From a virus: a stretch of DNA of 43,770 nucleotides. Both the position numbers and the translations under genes were made by a program. Shown piece by piece: positions 36,727-43,770 of this stretch. Where the stretch lies: positions 1 to 43,770 of IMG/VR virus record IMGVR_UViG_3300024520_004058, one strand, 5' to 3'. The notes beneath the pieces are model-generated. The model worked only from the letters and a program-made list of their open reading frames with translations. It was not told the origin of the DNA and made no database searches. Each line of letters opens with the position of its first letter. The stretch's first letter is position 1.

Positions 36727-38388
36727 TTATAGTATCTGGTCGAGTACACTGGTCCCGTTAAGCTCGGCTTCCGATAACGTCCGAGCCCCCTGGGCAAGTT
36801 GTGTAGCCTGTTCCATTGCAGCAGCTTCCTGCTCCTGCTTGGCCCGCTGAGCGCGGATAGCTTCCACCTCTTTCTTGTCATTAAATAGTGTTGCTGGTGC
36901 ACCCTGGATGTCTCCGTACATGTAGACCATCTCGTCAAAGTCAAAAACGTCAACGACTTCAGGTTTTATCGCGGCCAGGCTACCACCAAATCTTACGGTA
37001 TTTTCTATGCCGGCGACCGCAACAAGCTTCTGTGCCTGGGCCAAAATCGAGATATACTCAACCTTAAGCTCCTGGCCTTGCAGCTCTTGTGGCGCCTCAG
37101 GAATGAGCCCAACATCGACCATAAGATCGAATGTCCGCTCAATCAGCGGGTCCAGCAGCTCGCCCTCCAGGCGCTCCAGCACTGGCCCAAGCATCAGCAT
37201 CTTCTCCTCATTACGAATAGCGACCTCTGTCGCGGTCATCGTCTTAGGCGCCATGTTGGCCAACATGAGGAATAGGTCGTTGAACATCCGCTTGCCAATG
37301 TCGGCACGAACGCCCTGGATCTTATTCTCCATAGAGCCAAAGTCTGGACGGATCTCATACAGCGGGGCAAAGCCCTGCGGCGTGGCCGCCGAATTGTCGA
37401 AGGTGACGCCACCGGGCATCGTGTTGATGATCTCGTTCTTCAGGCTGCCCGGTGCCCGCAGCGGCGGGTCAATGACCTTGTCCAGGGCGATGAGCGTCTT
37501 CTTCTGCATTTTCTGCAGCATTTTGACATCAGCCAGGACATTCATGCCTGGGCTCGACCCGTAGACATCTGTGCCCGGTACGTCCCACCGCGGGGCGAAA
37601 ACCGGGAACTGGCGGAAAAATCCAGTCTGCAGAAAGTCGGTCTCTGCCGTACTCTCCGCCATCCAGTGGATGCTGCGCCAATGCCGCCCTTGCGGATCTT
37701 TGGTATCCATGCGGTCATCATTCGGCTCAATCACCTGATGAACCTGGAAACCCTTCTCCGTAGAGCTGCGGTCTACGAGGTTGTGTACGGACTGTGGAAC
37801 CCGCTTGCCCTCGTATTGCTGAACGATCTGCCGAGCCGTCATCCAGAACGATCGATAGAACGTATCGACCTGCATGGTGGCGCTCGTAGCAAGATAGTAC
37901 TCTCCGATTGTGTACGGCTGAAATCGGGTAACTGTATTGAAATCGGCCAGTTGTGACATCGCCGCGGTGCCGAAAGTGCCCAGCTCCGCATAGACATGGT
38001 GCAGCACGCTATAAAGATTTGACCGTCCGAACACCAAGCGCATCCGCTCTTCGATCTCCTCCAGCCAGGCTCGTACGGCCAGGTTCTTATTCAAAGCGGG
38101 GTCCTGCACTTTAAGCTGGAACCATGGCCGTGCCGGCGAGGTAAGGCCCGCCTGTAGGCCTGCGGCCAAGATCCCAACATTATACTCAGGGTTACCGTCA
38201 ATGATGAAGTCAGACTTCTTGGAGCCGCTATTCCGCTCAGTGGACGAACTGCTCTGATTCAGGTTGCGCCCGTGGCGGGGCATCATGTGGTCGACCAGGT
38301 CCTGCCAGTGAGAATCCCAGTCCTGCCGATCGTCCACCAACTCGGCCATACGGGCGTCCAGCGCCTTCTTCTGTTCGAGGAAACCCAT
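36727..38388 (-). CDS. portal (head-tail connector) protein, 553 aa
   Basis: Start chosen at ATG 38388 (MGFLEQKKALDARMAEL), one base after the stop of the small upstream gene; an in-frame extension to 38625 would overlap that gene completely. RQDWDSHWQDLVDHMMPRHG, AGLQAGLTSPARPWFQL, YHRSFWMTARQIVQQYEGK-type segments, DVKMLQKMQKKTLIALDKVI and MTATEVAIRNEEKMLMLGPV are typical of T7/BPP-1 portals. Length fits (about 535 in T7). Twelve copies form the DNA channel. The C-terminal 60 residues are helical and Gln/Ala-rich. Confidence 0.9.
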   Translation of the reverse strand: MGFLEQKKALDARMAELVDDRQDWDSHWQDLVDHMMPRHGRNLNQSSSSTERNSGSKKSDFIIDGNPEYNVGILAAGLQAGLTSPARPWFQLKVQDPALNKNLAVRAWLEEIEERMRLVFGRSNLYSVLHHVYAELGTFGTAAMSQLADFNTVTRFQPYTIGEYYLATSATMQVDTFYRSFWMTARQIVQQYEGKRVPQSVHNLVDRSSTEKGFQVHQVIEPNDDRMDTKDPQGRHWRSIHWMAESTAETDFLQTGFFRQFPVFAPRWDVPGTDVYGSSPGMNVLADVKMLQKMQKKTLIALDKVIDPPLRAPGSLKNEIINTMPGGVTFDNSAATPQGFAPLYEIRPDFGSMENKIQGVRADIGKRMFNDLFLMLANMAPKTMTATEVAIRNEEKMLMLGPVLERLEGELLDPLIERTFDLMVDVGLIPEAPQELQGQELKVEYISILAQAQKLVAVAGIENTVRFGGSLAAIKPEVVDVFDFDEMVYMYGDIQGAPATLFNDKKEVEAIRAQRAKQEQEAAAMEQATQLAQGARTLSEAELNGTSVLDQIL

Positions 38389-38389
38389 G

Positions 38390-38647
38390 TTAAGACCCCA
38401 GTAGTGATTTGGTTGTCGTCTCCGCCTGGCCGAGCAACCCGAGTCCTCCGGTGCGATTCGTTCCCTGGAAACCTGCGACCAGGGCGGACTGCTTGCGTAT
38501 GCGTTCGCGACTATCGCGTAACTGCTTGGCGGCGTTCTGGTTTGGCGGCGGCGGTACGTGGGGGGCTTCTGCCACGGGGGTGGAATCATCGCGGTTGGGT
38601 CGGCCCCAGGCGTCCACTCCCCCAAAAATGTTATCTACTGCTGACAT
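38390..38647 (-). CDS. small head-region protein between terminase and portal, 85 aa
   Basis: Starts at ATG 38647 behind AAGGAGG. The product begins AVDNIFGGVDAWGRPNRDD, is Pro-rich in the middle (EAPHVPPPPNQNAAKQ), then has a basic helix (LRDSRERIRKQSALVAG) and a Gly/Thr-rich end. Small proteins of this kind occur before the portal in related phages; the function is not known. The stop lies one base before the portal start, so translation is probably coupled. Confidence 0.72.
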   Translation of the reverse strand: MSAVDNIFGGVDAWGRPNRDDSTPVAEAPHVPPPPNQNAAKQLRDSRERIRKQSALVAGFQGTNRTGGLGLLGQAETTTKSLLGS

Positions 38648-38657
38648 GTGGGCCTCC

Positions 38658-40019
38658 TTAATAGGCTAAAACATCATACTCATTGTTGGCCATGTGGGGC
38701 TTGCCAGTCTGTAAACTGCGAAGGCCCCCAAGCTTTGACTGTACCGGAAACGCGAAGGTCAGGCATAGTGCGTCCGCGGGGTCGGGACTAAAGCCGATCC
38801 GCTTCTTCATGTCTTCTTTCTTCTCCATACCTATCCGTCCTAAAGAGTCGTAGAAGTACTCGGGGGCGACCAGCGAGGCGACCATCTGTTGGTCGTCAGG
38901 TATCGCGCCACCCAGCTCAAACCACTCTTTCGCTGAGTCCCACATCTCTGCACGCTTGTTTATGTACCTATGCGCCTGCAGGGGTGATCCCCCGAACTTA
39001 ACCTCTATGGGGGCGAATCCAAGTTCGCGAAGGCGATCTATAACCCCTTCTCCCCGTCCACCATCGATAAATACTGCGTCTGGTTCATGTTCTCGTATCG
39101 CAGTTACTATACGTCCGGTAAGCTCCATATTGTCAAGTTTTTTGTAAATTTGCATGTCAAGTACGGCCAGCCCCTGGCGGAACAAAATGCATGAGCGATC
39201 GTCACCGAAGCGCGCAACATCGACGCCAAGGATCTTTGGCGCCCCCATATATTGGTCGATCTGCAGGTGCTTGCCTCGCGCCGGCTCGACCAGGTCAAGC
39301 GGGATCATCACATTGTCCAGGGATGCCGTAAAGTCGCAGTACCACTCCTGCCGGAACTTCGCATCTGACATGTCCGCCCGACTCTCCTCGATCTCGAAGG
39401 CATCCGACCATGGGTGTCGCTCATCCTCGCACAGTCCGGCCAGGGTATCCGTGACCGAAAATACGCGGGCAAACCACCCAGGTTTTTGTAGCGCGTCCAT
39501 GTAGAGCTGATAAAATTTGTTCATGCCTTTCGGCGTACCGATAAACAGGCACCACCCCTTACGGTCAGTAAGGCAGGGGCGCACAACGGCGTCCCAGGTG
39601 TCGGGCTTCATGTCCGCGACTTCGTCCATGACGACCCCGTCAAAATAGAAACCACGCATGGCGTCAGGGTTGTCCGCGCCGTATAAGCGAATCGTAGCGC
39701 CGTTATGCTCGAAGGAGATCTTGAGTTCCGACTCGTTGATCTTGACGCCAGGTAGATGCCCGCAGTACAGCTTAAAGTAATCCCAGGCGATACCTTTGGC
39801 CTGGATGCGCAGTGGCGCAACATAGGCGAAGCGCGGCATGGACAGCGTGCTTTTCAACGCAGCATCGACCAGGGCGTTCACCGCACAGACGGTCTTACCC
39901 CAACGGCGATGACACACCAGCACCGAGAACCTGGCCAGGGACTCATGTACCAAAGCCTGGTAGCGGTGGGGCAGATAACCCGTGTTGATAGTCAGGTCAT
40001 CAGGTATCGCTGCTGACAT
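38658..40019 (-). CDS. terL: terminase large subunit, 453 aa
   Basis: Start at ATG 40019 behind GAGGAGG; TTG 40022 is possible. The ATPase has Walker A CHRRWGKT (about 37-44), Walker B GVVMDEVAD, and coupling motif FIGTPKGMNKF. The nuclease has GVDVARFGDD, VFIDGGRGEGVIDRL and DPADALCL with the catalytic Asp residues in RNase H order. The enzyme cuts phage concatemers and drives DNA into the prohead. It overlaps the small terminase by 20 bases. Confidence 0.93.
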   Translation of the reverse strand: MSAAIPDDLTINTGYLPHRYQALVHESLARFSVLVCHRRWGKTVCAVNALVDAALKSTLSMPRFAYVAPLRIQAKGIAWDYFKLYCGHLPGVKINESELKISFEHNGATIRLYGADNPDAMRGFYFDGVVMDEVADMKPDTWDAVVRPCLTDRKGWCLFIGTPKGMNKFYQLYMDALQKPGWFARVFSVTDTLAGLCEDERHPWSDAFEIEESRADMSDAKFRQEWYCDFTASLDNVMIPLDLVEPARGKHLQIDQYMGAPKILGVDVARFGDDRSCILFRQGLAVLDMQIYKKLDNMELTGRIVTAIREHEPDAVFIDGGRGEGVIDRLRELGFAPIEVKFGGSPLQAHRYINKRAEMWDSAKEWFELGGAIPDDQQMVASLVAPEYFYDSLGRIGMEKKEDMKKRIGFSPDPADALCLTFAFPVQSKLGGLRSLQTGKPHMANNEYDVLAY

Positions 40020-40461
40020 CAATGACCTCCTCTACCGCGTCCTTAAGTGCCTGCTGGCCAGGGGTGCGCCCGATACCCGATTGAATGATGAAGGTATGCT
40101 TGGTGTCGATCTCTTTGCGCTCAATGAAGTCGCCAGCCATTTTGCCTAAGACCTCACAGGACCTGATGCGGTCCTTATCCTGCAAGCACTCATCGCGCAT
40201 ATTTTGCGTAAGATAGATCTCGCGCTCCTGACGATCGGCGATCAGCACATCAGCAATGAGGTCGTTGCGCTGCTTGAGTAGGCGCATGCCGAACACGGTA
40301 GCCAAGAGCTTCTTTATGGCTGTCTGCGAAATCTTTGTCAGCTTCGCGGTATGTTTGACATCGCCGTTATATGCGGCCAGGAAGAGCTGTAGCTTGGCCT
40401 CAGATATGCCGATCCACGTAAGGTCACGCTTATCGGTGTCAGTCAAGGTTAAGGCTTCCAT
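40000..40461 (-). CDS. terminase small subunit-like protein, 153 aa
   Basis: Starts at ATG 40461 behind ATGGAGTAA. The first 55 residues include an HTH-like region (AKLQLFLAAYNGDVKHTAKL, then TKISQTAIKKLLA), as in small terminases that read the packaging site. A helical middle (DVLIADRQEREIYLTQNMRD) and a C-terminal segment with IQSGIGRTPGQQALKDAVEE follow. Position directly before terL supports the role. Sequence identity to a named family is not certain. Confidence 0.82.
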   Translation of the reverse strand: MEALTLTDTDKRDLTWIGISEAKLQLFLAAYNGDVKHTAKLTKISQTAIKKLLATVFGMRLLKQRNDLIADVLIADRQEREIYLTQNMRDECLQDKDRIRSCEVLGKMAGDFIERKEIDTKHTFIIQSGIGRTPGQQALKDAVEEVIDVSSDT

Positions 40462-40463
40462 GG

Positions 40464-41204
40464 TTACTCCATATCGGGTCTAGGCGTAATGTCCGTCATT
40501 TTGACGTTGAGGTAGCTCTGGCCGGCGATGCGAACTTCAGACAGTAGCTGGCTCAGCGGGTCGAGGTTCTGTAGGATGCCAATCACCTTATCGCCCGTGG
40601 CGGTAATGACCTCCACCCACTTGCCGATAAGCGCGGTTTTACCTACCCACTCCGCGGCGAGGACTTTGGCCGTGGCGTCACCGGCTGCCGTCTTGTTCGC
40701 AGCGAGTCCGGCCTGTAGAGCCTTAATAGCCTCGGCGTTGGTCGTGCTTTCGCCCAGGTCGCCGATCTTCAAGTAGAAGCCGTTAAAGGGTTGGGTCATG
40801 TTCTTGGACTCACCATCGGCCAGGGGGGAAGTATACAGCCATCGCATCTCGGCGTTGTTCATCCCGGCCAGGTCGTTATTCATGGCCCACTTAAACGTGC
40901 CGGTGTCCTTAATACGGATCGGGTTACCCTCCTTGTCGACCTGCACCTCGTCATTGATGACGAGAACAGTGTCGCGGGAGATCGTCTGGGCCAGCCCATC
41001 CTTTGGGATGTCTTCGACCTTGGAGGGGACGATCTGCTGCATGGCGGCGGACATGGCCAGGAATACCGCTTGCTCTCGTTTGGTCGGCACAAAGTTCTGC
41101 CGGTCCTGCATGTCTGACGCGGCGAGGCCGTTCTGCGCTCGATCTGTCAGCGTTGAGCAACCTGCGAGTAATCCTGCGATGATGAGTAGTCCGATTGTTT
41201 TCAT
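40464..41204 (-). CDS. predicted lipoprotein, 246 aa
   Basis: The signal MKTIGLLIIAGLLAGCS has a lipobox with Cys16; Ser at +2 fits outer-membrane sorting. After it come a Thr/Asp/Gln-rich linker, then VFLAMSAAMQQIVPSKVEDI, DTVLVINDEVQVDKEGNPIR and an Ala-rich helix (NAEAIKALQAGLAANKTAAG). A lipoprotein next to the terminase genes could be a superinfection-exclusion, adsorption or lysis helper; none can be proved here. It indicates a host with a lipoprotein-sorting envelope. The start overlaps the upstream stop as ATGA. Confidence 0.78.
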   Translation of the reverse strand: MKTIGLLIIAGLLAGCSTLTDRAQNGLAASDMQDRQNFVPTKREQAVFLAMSAAMQQIVPSKVEDIPKDGLAQTISRDTVLVINDEVQVDKEGNPIRIKDTGTFKWAMNNDLAGMNNAEMRWLYTSPLADGESKNMTQPFNGFYLKIGDLGESTTNAEAIKALQAGLAANKTAAGDATAKVLAAEWVGKTALIGKWVEVITATGDKVIGILQNLDPLSQLLSEVRIAGQSYLNVKMTDITPRPDME

Positions 41205-41623
41205 TTCTCTTCCTCTGTTATTTCCTTAAAGAACTTGCCGCCCGCAAAGTGGACGGCTCCGTAGTAAAATACTGCTTTGCATGCGGCCCAAACGAATGAG
41301 CCTCCGGGCTTGCATAGCTTCGATTTGAACAAGATAACCAGGATAATCTTGAAGAACAACCAGTCCGCGGCTCTTCGGTCTTGCTCTGTGCCGCCGGCCC
41401 AATACAGTCGATCGTGCCAAAAGGCAGCAAAGTTGATACATACGCCAGAGATTTCATTGGGTACGAGACCAGCCAAAGCGCCTTCCGGACCACAGTAGTC
41501 GTGTTCGGGGTCGTACTCCAAGAGGTATTCTGGCGCCTTGGCTCCGACCAGGGTAGTAACGAGCAGCCCCGTTGCCCAATTCCTTCTGGCGGCGTCGGGT
41601 ATATGTATCGTCCCATAATTCAT
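41201..41623 (-). CDS. phospholipase A2-like protein, possible lysis or envelope factor, 140 aa
   Basis: DYCGPEGALAGLVPNEI (Cys44-Gly-Pro) followed by NFAAFWHDRLYWAGG (His70-Asp71 and Tyr74) and RRAADWLFF (Asp87) resembles the PLA2 pattern C-G-x-G...C-x-x-H-D-x-x-Y...D, where His and Asp form the catalytic pair. The disulfide-forming Cys set of secreted PLA2 is mostly missing. A hydrophobic segment (FFKIILVILF) and a second, VWAACKAVFYYGAVHF, could associate with membrane. There is no signal peptide. DUF1353-like phage proteins also show an HD..Y pattern, so the call is tentative. It is flanked by the exported protein and the lipoprotein. Confidence 0.45.
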   Translation of the reverse strand: MNYGTIHIPDAARRNWATGLLVTTLVGAKAPEYLLEYDPEHDYCGPEGALAGLVPNEISGVCINFAAFWHDRLYWAGGTEQDRRAADWLFFKIILVILFKSKLCKPGGSFVWAACKAVFYYGAVHFAGGKFFKEITEEEK

Positions 41624-42177
41624 TCAGTCGGTGTAATCGTTACGTTCGGCGGCAGGTCGGGCTCTACTACGGGCTCAACCACGGGCTCAACGGGCGTGGG
41701 CCTAAACGCCTCAAGGCTCGCATAGGTGTTGCCCTCGTCGTCTAGCACATCGCTCCACTTGTCGGGCTTAGCGCGTTCGACCTCGGGACCAAAATGCACT
41801 TGCTTGCTCTGGACCACTCCGGCCTTCACGCGGTAGTAAAAAGCGATCCCGCCGATACCTCTAGGCCCATTGTAGGGGATGACGACTAGACCATGATTGC
41901 CGAGCTTATTCTTAAGCCCTTTGGCTGTCAGCTTCTCGTCCTCAGAGCCCCACCAAGTAGGCCGGATGCCGGAGAAGTTCTTGCGACCAGGAACCATGAT
42001 CTTCTCGCCGTCCTCACCTACCTCGCCCGAGTCGGCCGGACCCGCAGCGATCTCTGCGACCTCGGCCTCTAGCAGTGACTGCATGTGGGCGCGTAGAGTC
42101 TCCTCGGCTGGGCTGTCTGTTTTGCGCTGGGCGTGGACTGAGAATGCGAGGATTAGGAGTGTCAGTACGTATTTCAT
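41620..42177 (-). CDS. exported hypothetical protein, 185 aa
   Basis: Start at ATG 42177 (MKYVLTLLILAFSVHAQ): a classic signal peptide with likely cleavage after HA or AQ. The mature part is acidic (EETLRAHMQSLLEAEVAEI), then has a beta-rich core (GLVVIPYNGPRGIGGIAFYY) and ends in a Pro/Val repeat (PVEPVVEPVVEPDLPP). The pattern suits an exported or periplasmic protein. Family unknown. The stop overlaps the next start as ATGA, so it is coupled to the PLA2-like gene. Confidence 0.65.
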   Translation of the reverse strand: MKYVLTLLILAFSVHAQRKTDSPAEETLRAHMQSLLEAEVAEIAAGPADSGEVGEDGEKIMVPGRKNFSGIRPTWWGSEDEKLTAKGLKNKLGNHGLVVIPYNGPRGIGGIAFYYRVKAGVVQSKQVHFGPEVERAKPDKWSDVLDDEGNTYASLEAFRPTPVEPVVEPVVEPDLPPNVTITPTE

Positions 42178-42181
42178 TAGT

Positions 42182-43770
42182 CTACCTTTTTGGTTTCGTT
42201 GATGCGTCATAGCCGCCATTCGGCAGGGCTGTCGTGGGGTTAATAAGGACTCCGTCTATGTAGCGTACAAAACCGGTGCCAGATTGTGCACCACCGATAT
42301 TCAGCGCACTGGTATAGTTGCCTATTGAGAATGTCTCCCCCGTATAGGTGCCGAACATAGTCAAAGCCACACCATCTCGCCAGATCTGAAAATCTGCGCC
42401 CGTCCTCGTTACTGCAACGTGATACCATGTGTCTGCCACCCATGCGTCACGGGCACTCATGTTTACTTCTAGTGCCGTCAGGTGCTTGTTCTGGAAGAAA
42501 ATGCGCGGGGTAGAAGCCTGGATATAGAGGGCTGTCCAGTTATCTGAGTCATCGTACTGCTGGATGATATACTGGCTATCTGCGGTCGAGACATTTGTGA
42601 GTCTAATCCATGCGCTCCAGGTGAAATCATTCGTCGCCAAGTCGATGTTATCGGGCACAGTAACGCGGGAGAGTCGGTCTGCTGTGAGCTTGAGGATGCC
42701 ATCGCTGTCACCATGAGGCCCCGCGAGGTCAGTATCTAGCTCCGCACTGGTCTCAAAAGTCACAACGCTATTCACATCGTCCGCCCGCCCCTCATCGAAG
42801 GTGCTGGTTGCTGCATCTGCGCCCGTAAAGTTCAGCAGCAGGGTGGACTGGGGGTCGTGCCTGTGCGGGTCCGGATCGAACCCCGTCATCGCGACCCCGT
42901 TGTTGTTCGTCAGGTCGTTGCTACCGTGGGCATCCTCTACGTCCGGCCCATCGAAATCCCAGTACGCCTCAAGGTTCGTCTTTAGGTTCGCCGATAGATC
43001 CGCATATGCCAAGCCCGCTCCATAGTTGTAGACCTCTGTAATCTCAGCCGCGCTAAGGACCTCCCGCCAGACACCCACTCGGGCAATCCCGCCATCGTGA
43101 TACTCCGTGACAGCTGCACGCCCTAGAGCCCCAATGTGGAGAGGGCTGTTATCCGAGTTGATTCCTGTTGAGTAAGCGAGATCATCCATCGCACCGTTAT
43201 CAACGGATATACTGAGCAGGTTCCCTGTGGGGTCGTGTTGTAACACAATGAAGTACCACTGGAACAGCGTGGGGGTAAAGGTGTAGGAGTTATTGTTGTT
43301 GTCTGCCCCATTAGACGAGACCTGCCAGACCAACTCTGCGTTATTAAGGAGGTTATACTCCCTGTGATTGCCTGAGGTTTCCCATTTGCTGAATATCTCA
43401 CCAACAACGTTGGTCTCCCACATGACCCACAGGCAGATAGTTAGCCCCTCGTCGCCAAAGGACAGACTAGCTGTATCCGCGGTAGAGAAGTACTGGCTGC
43501 TGCCTACCTCGAAGTCGGCACCGTGCATGATCCCTGGGCCACTCGTAGTATCCGTCATGGCACCATTAGCCGTCAGGTCGTTACTCCCCGCAGAGTCAGC
43601 GTGTGTCACTAGGCCGATCTCGTCTAGGTTCCAGGCGGCTTCTAGACTTCGTGTGAGTTTCCCTGAGAGGTCTCGGTGTCTGAGCCCTTTGCCTTCGTTG
43701 TAGTGCTCTGTGACTTCGTTGGCTGAGAGTAAGCGGCGGTAGATGTAGGTGGGACCTATGGCTCCGTCCA
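42182..43770 (-). CDS. LamG-domain repeat protein, N-terminus beyond the window
   Basis: The frame stays open to the end of the window: reading on past GTG 43609 gives YRRLLSANEVTEHYNEGKGL and similar LamG-type ends, so no start is inside the window. At least 528 residues are visible. They contain the end of one LamG/concanavalin-like domain, a second (ADFEVGSSQYFSTADTASLS, TICLWVMWETN, WREVLSAAEITEVYNYG) and a third (FTWSAWIRLTNVSTADSQYI, WYHVAVTRTGADFQIWRDG, ALNIGGAQSGTGFVRYIDG). LamG domains bind sugars or proteins, so it is probably a virion adhesin or depolymerase-like tail part. It leads into the exported protein. Confidence 0.75.
   Translation of the reverse strand, partial: DGAIGPTYIYRRLLSANEVTEHYNEGKGLRHRDLSGKLTRSLEAAWNLDEIGLVTHADSAGSNDLTANGAMTDTTSGPGIMHGADFEVGSSQYFSTADTASLSFGDEGLTICLWVMWETNVVGEIFSKWETSGNHREYNLLNNAELVWQVSSNGADNNNNSYTFTPTLFQWYFIVLQHDPTGNLLSISVDNGAMDDLAYSTGINSDNSPLHIGALGRAAVTEYHDGGIARVGVWREVLSAAEITEVYNYGAGLAYADLSANLKTNLEAYWDFDGPDVEDAHGSNDLTNNNGVAMTGFDPDPHRHDPQSTLLLNFTGADAATSTFDEGRADDVNSVVTFETSAELDTDLAGPHGDSDGILKLTADRLSRVTVPDNIDLATNDFTWSAWIRLTNVSTADSQYIIQQYDDSDNWTALYIQASTPRIFFQNKHLTALEVNMSARDAWVADTWYHVAVTRTGADFQIWRDGVALTMFGTYTGETFSIGNYTSALNIGGAQSGTGFVRYIDGVLINPTTALPNGGYDASTKPKR

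Noticed and set aside
1-43770. Joining the two window ends as a closed circle
   Set aside because: The GP88-like frame would hit a stop four codons after the join and lose its expected C-terminal part, and the LamG protein would begin in the middle of a domain. The ends look like cuts, not a natural junction.
1-43770. CRISPR array, integrase or att sites
   Set aside because: No regularly spaced repeats beyond the coding hexamers; no tyrosine or serine recombinase motifs; the tRNA-like element lacks a duplicated 3' end in the window.

Overview
The window looks like most of the genome of a tailed dsDNA phage with a short (podovirus-type) tail, infecting a Gram-negative bacterium. It may be a free phage, a prophage or a metagenomic contig. 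The structural genes pair a head module like that of Bordetella phage BPP-1 (Bbp19-like protein, scaffold, major capsid protein, Bbp16-like cement) with a T7-like tail and ejection module (gp11/gp12 tubular proteins, gp13-like GNAT protein, gp14-, gp15- and gp16-position internal proteins, gp17-like fibre N-terminus). A lipobox protein suggests a host with a lipoprotein-sorting envelope. I see no integrase, CI-type repressor pair, CRISPR array or reverse transcriptase. Both ends cut genes, so the contig continues on each side.

Layout. (1) 1-850, minus strand: two visibly AT-rich genes, one a cut GP88-like cysteine protein. (2) 851-1266: a control region with palindromes and direct repeats, then a DUF559-like gene on the plus strand and a long imperfect inverted repeat (1651-1861) between convergent genes. 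(3) 1952-8617, minus strand: a leftward operon read from a promoter at about 8650-8678. It starts with a PrimPol-like primase/helicase and continues into a string of small overlapping accessory genes: zinc knuckles, coiled coils, two tandem-duplicated Gly-rich proteins, a DUF6948-like protein and a riboflavin-kinase-like domain. (4) 8618-8900: divergent control region with an operator-like dyad that shares sequence with region 2. (5) 8901-18559, plus strand: small early genes, SNase-like nuclease, HTH protein, terminator, tRNA-like element and sigma70-type promoter. The replication/recombination genes follow: SNF2 helicase, DUF2800 exonuclease, DUF2815 SSB, a family-A DNA polymerase split over two genes, and a RuvC-like resolvase. 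(6) 18470-43770, minus strand: late genes. In transcription order these are a LamG-repeat protein (cut by the window end), an exported protein, a phospholipase A2-like protein, a lipoprotein, terminase small and large subunits, a small head protein, portal, Bbp19-like, scaffold, capsid, cement, [terminator], a Lys/Glu-rich protein, gp11, gp12, gp13-like, gp14-like, gp15-position protein, a 2116-residue polyvalent ejection protein with an HELGH motif, fibre, and a last tail protein.

How it works together (inference). The two divergent control regions carry related operator half-sites and could coordinate the leftward accessory/primase operon with the rightward replication operon. The plus-strand module encodes nearly a whole replisome. 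The long minus-strand operon builds the virion. The least ordinary parts are the leftward small-gene cassette, where the end of one gene encodes the ribosome-binding site of the next and whole genes have been duplicated, the split polymerase, and the atypical tRNA-like element.
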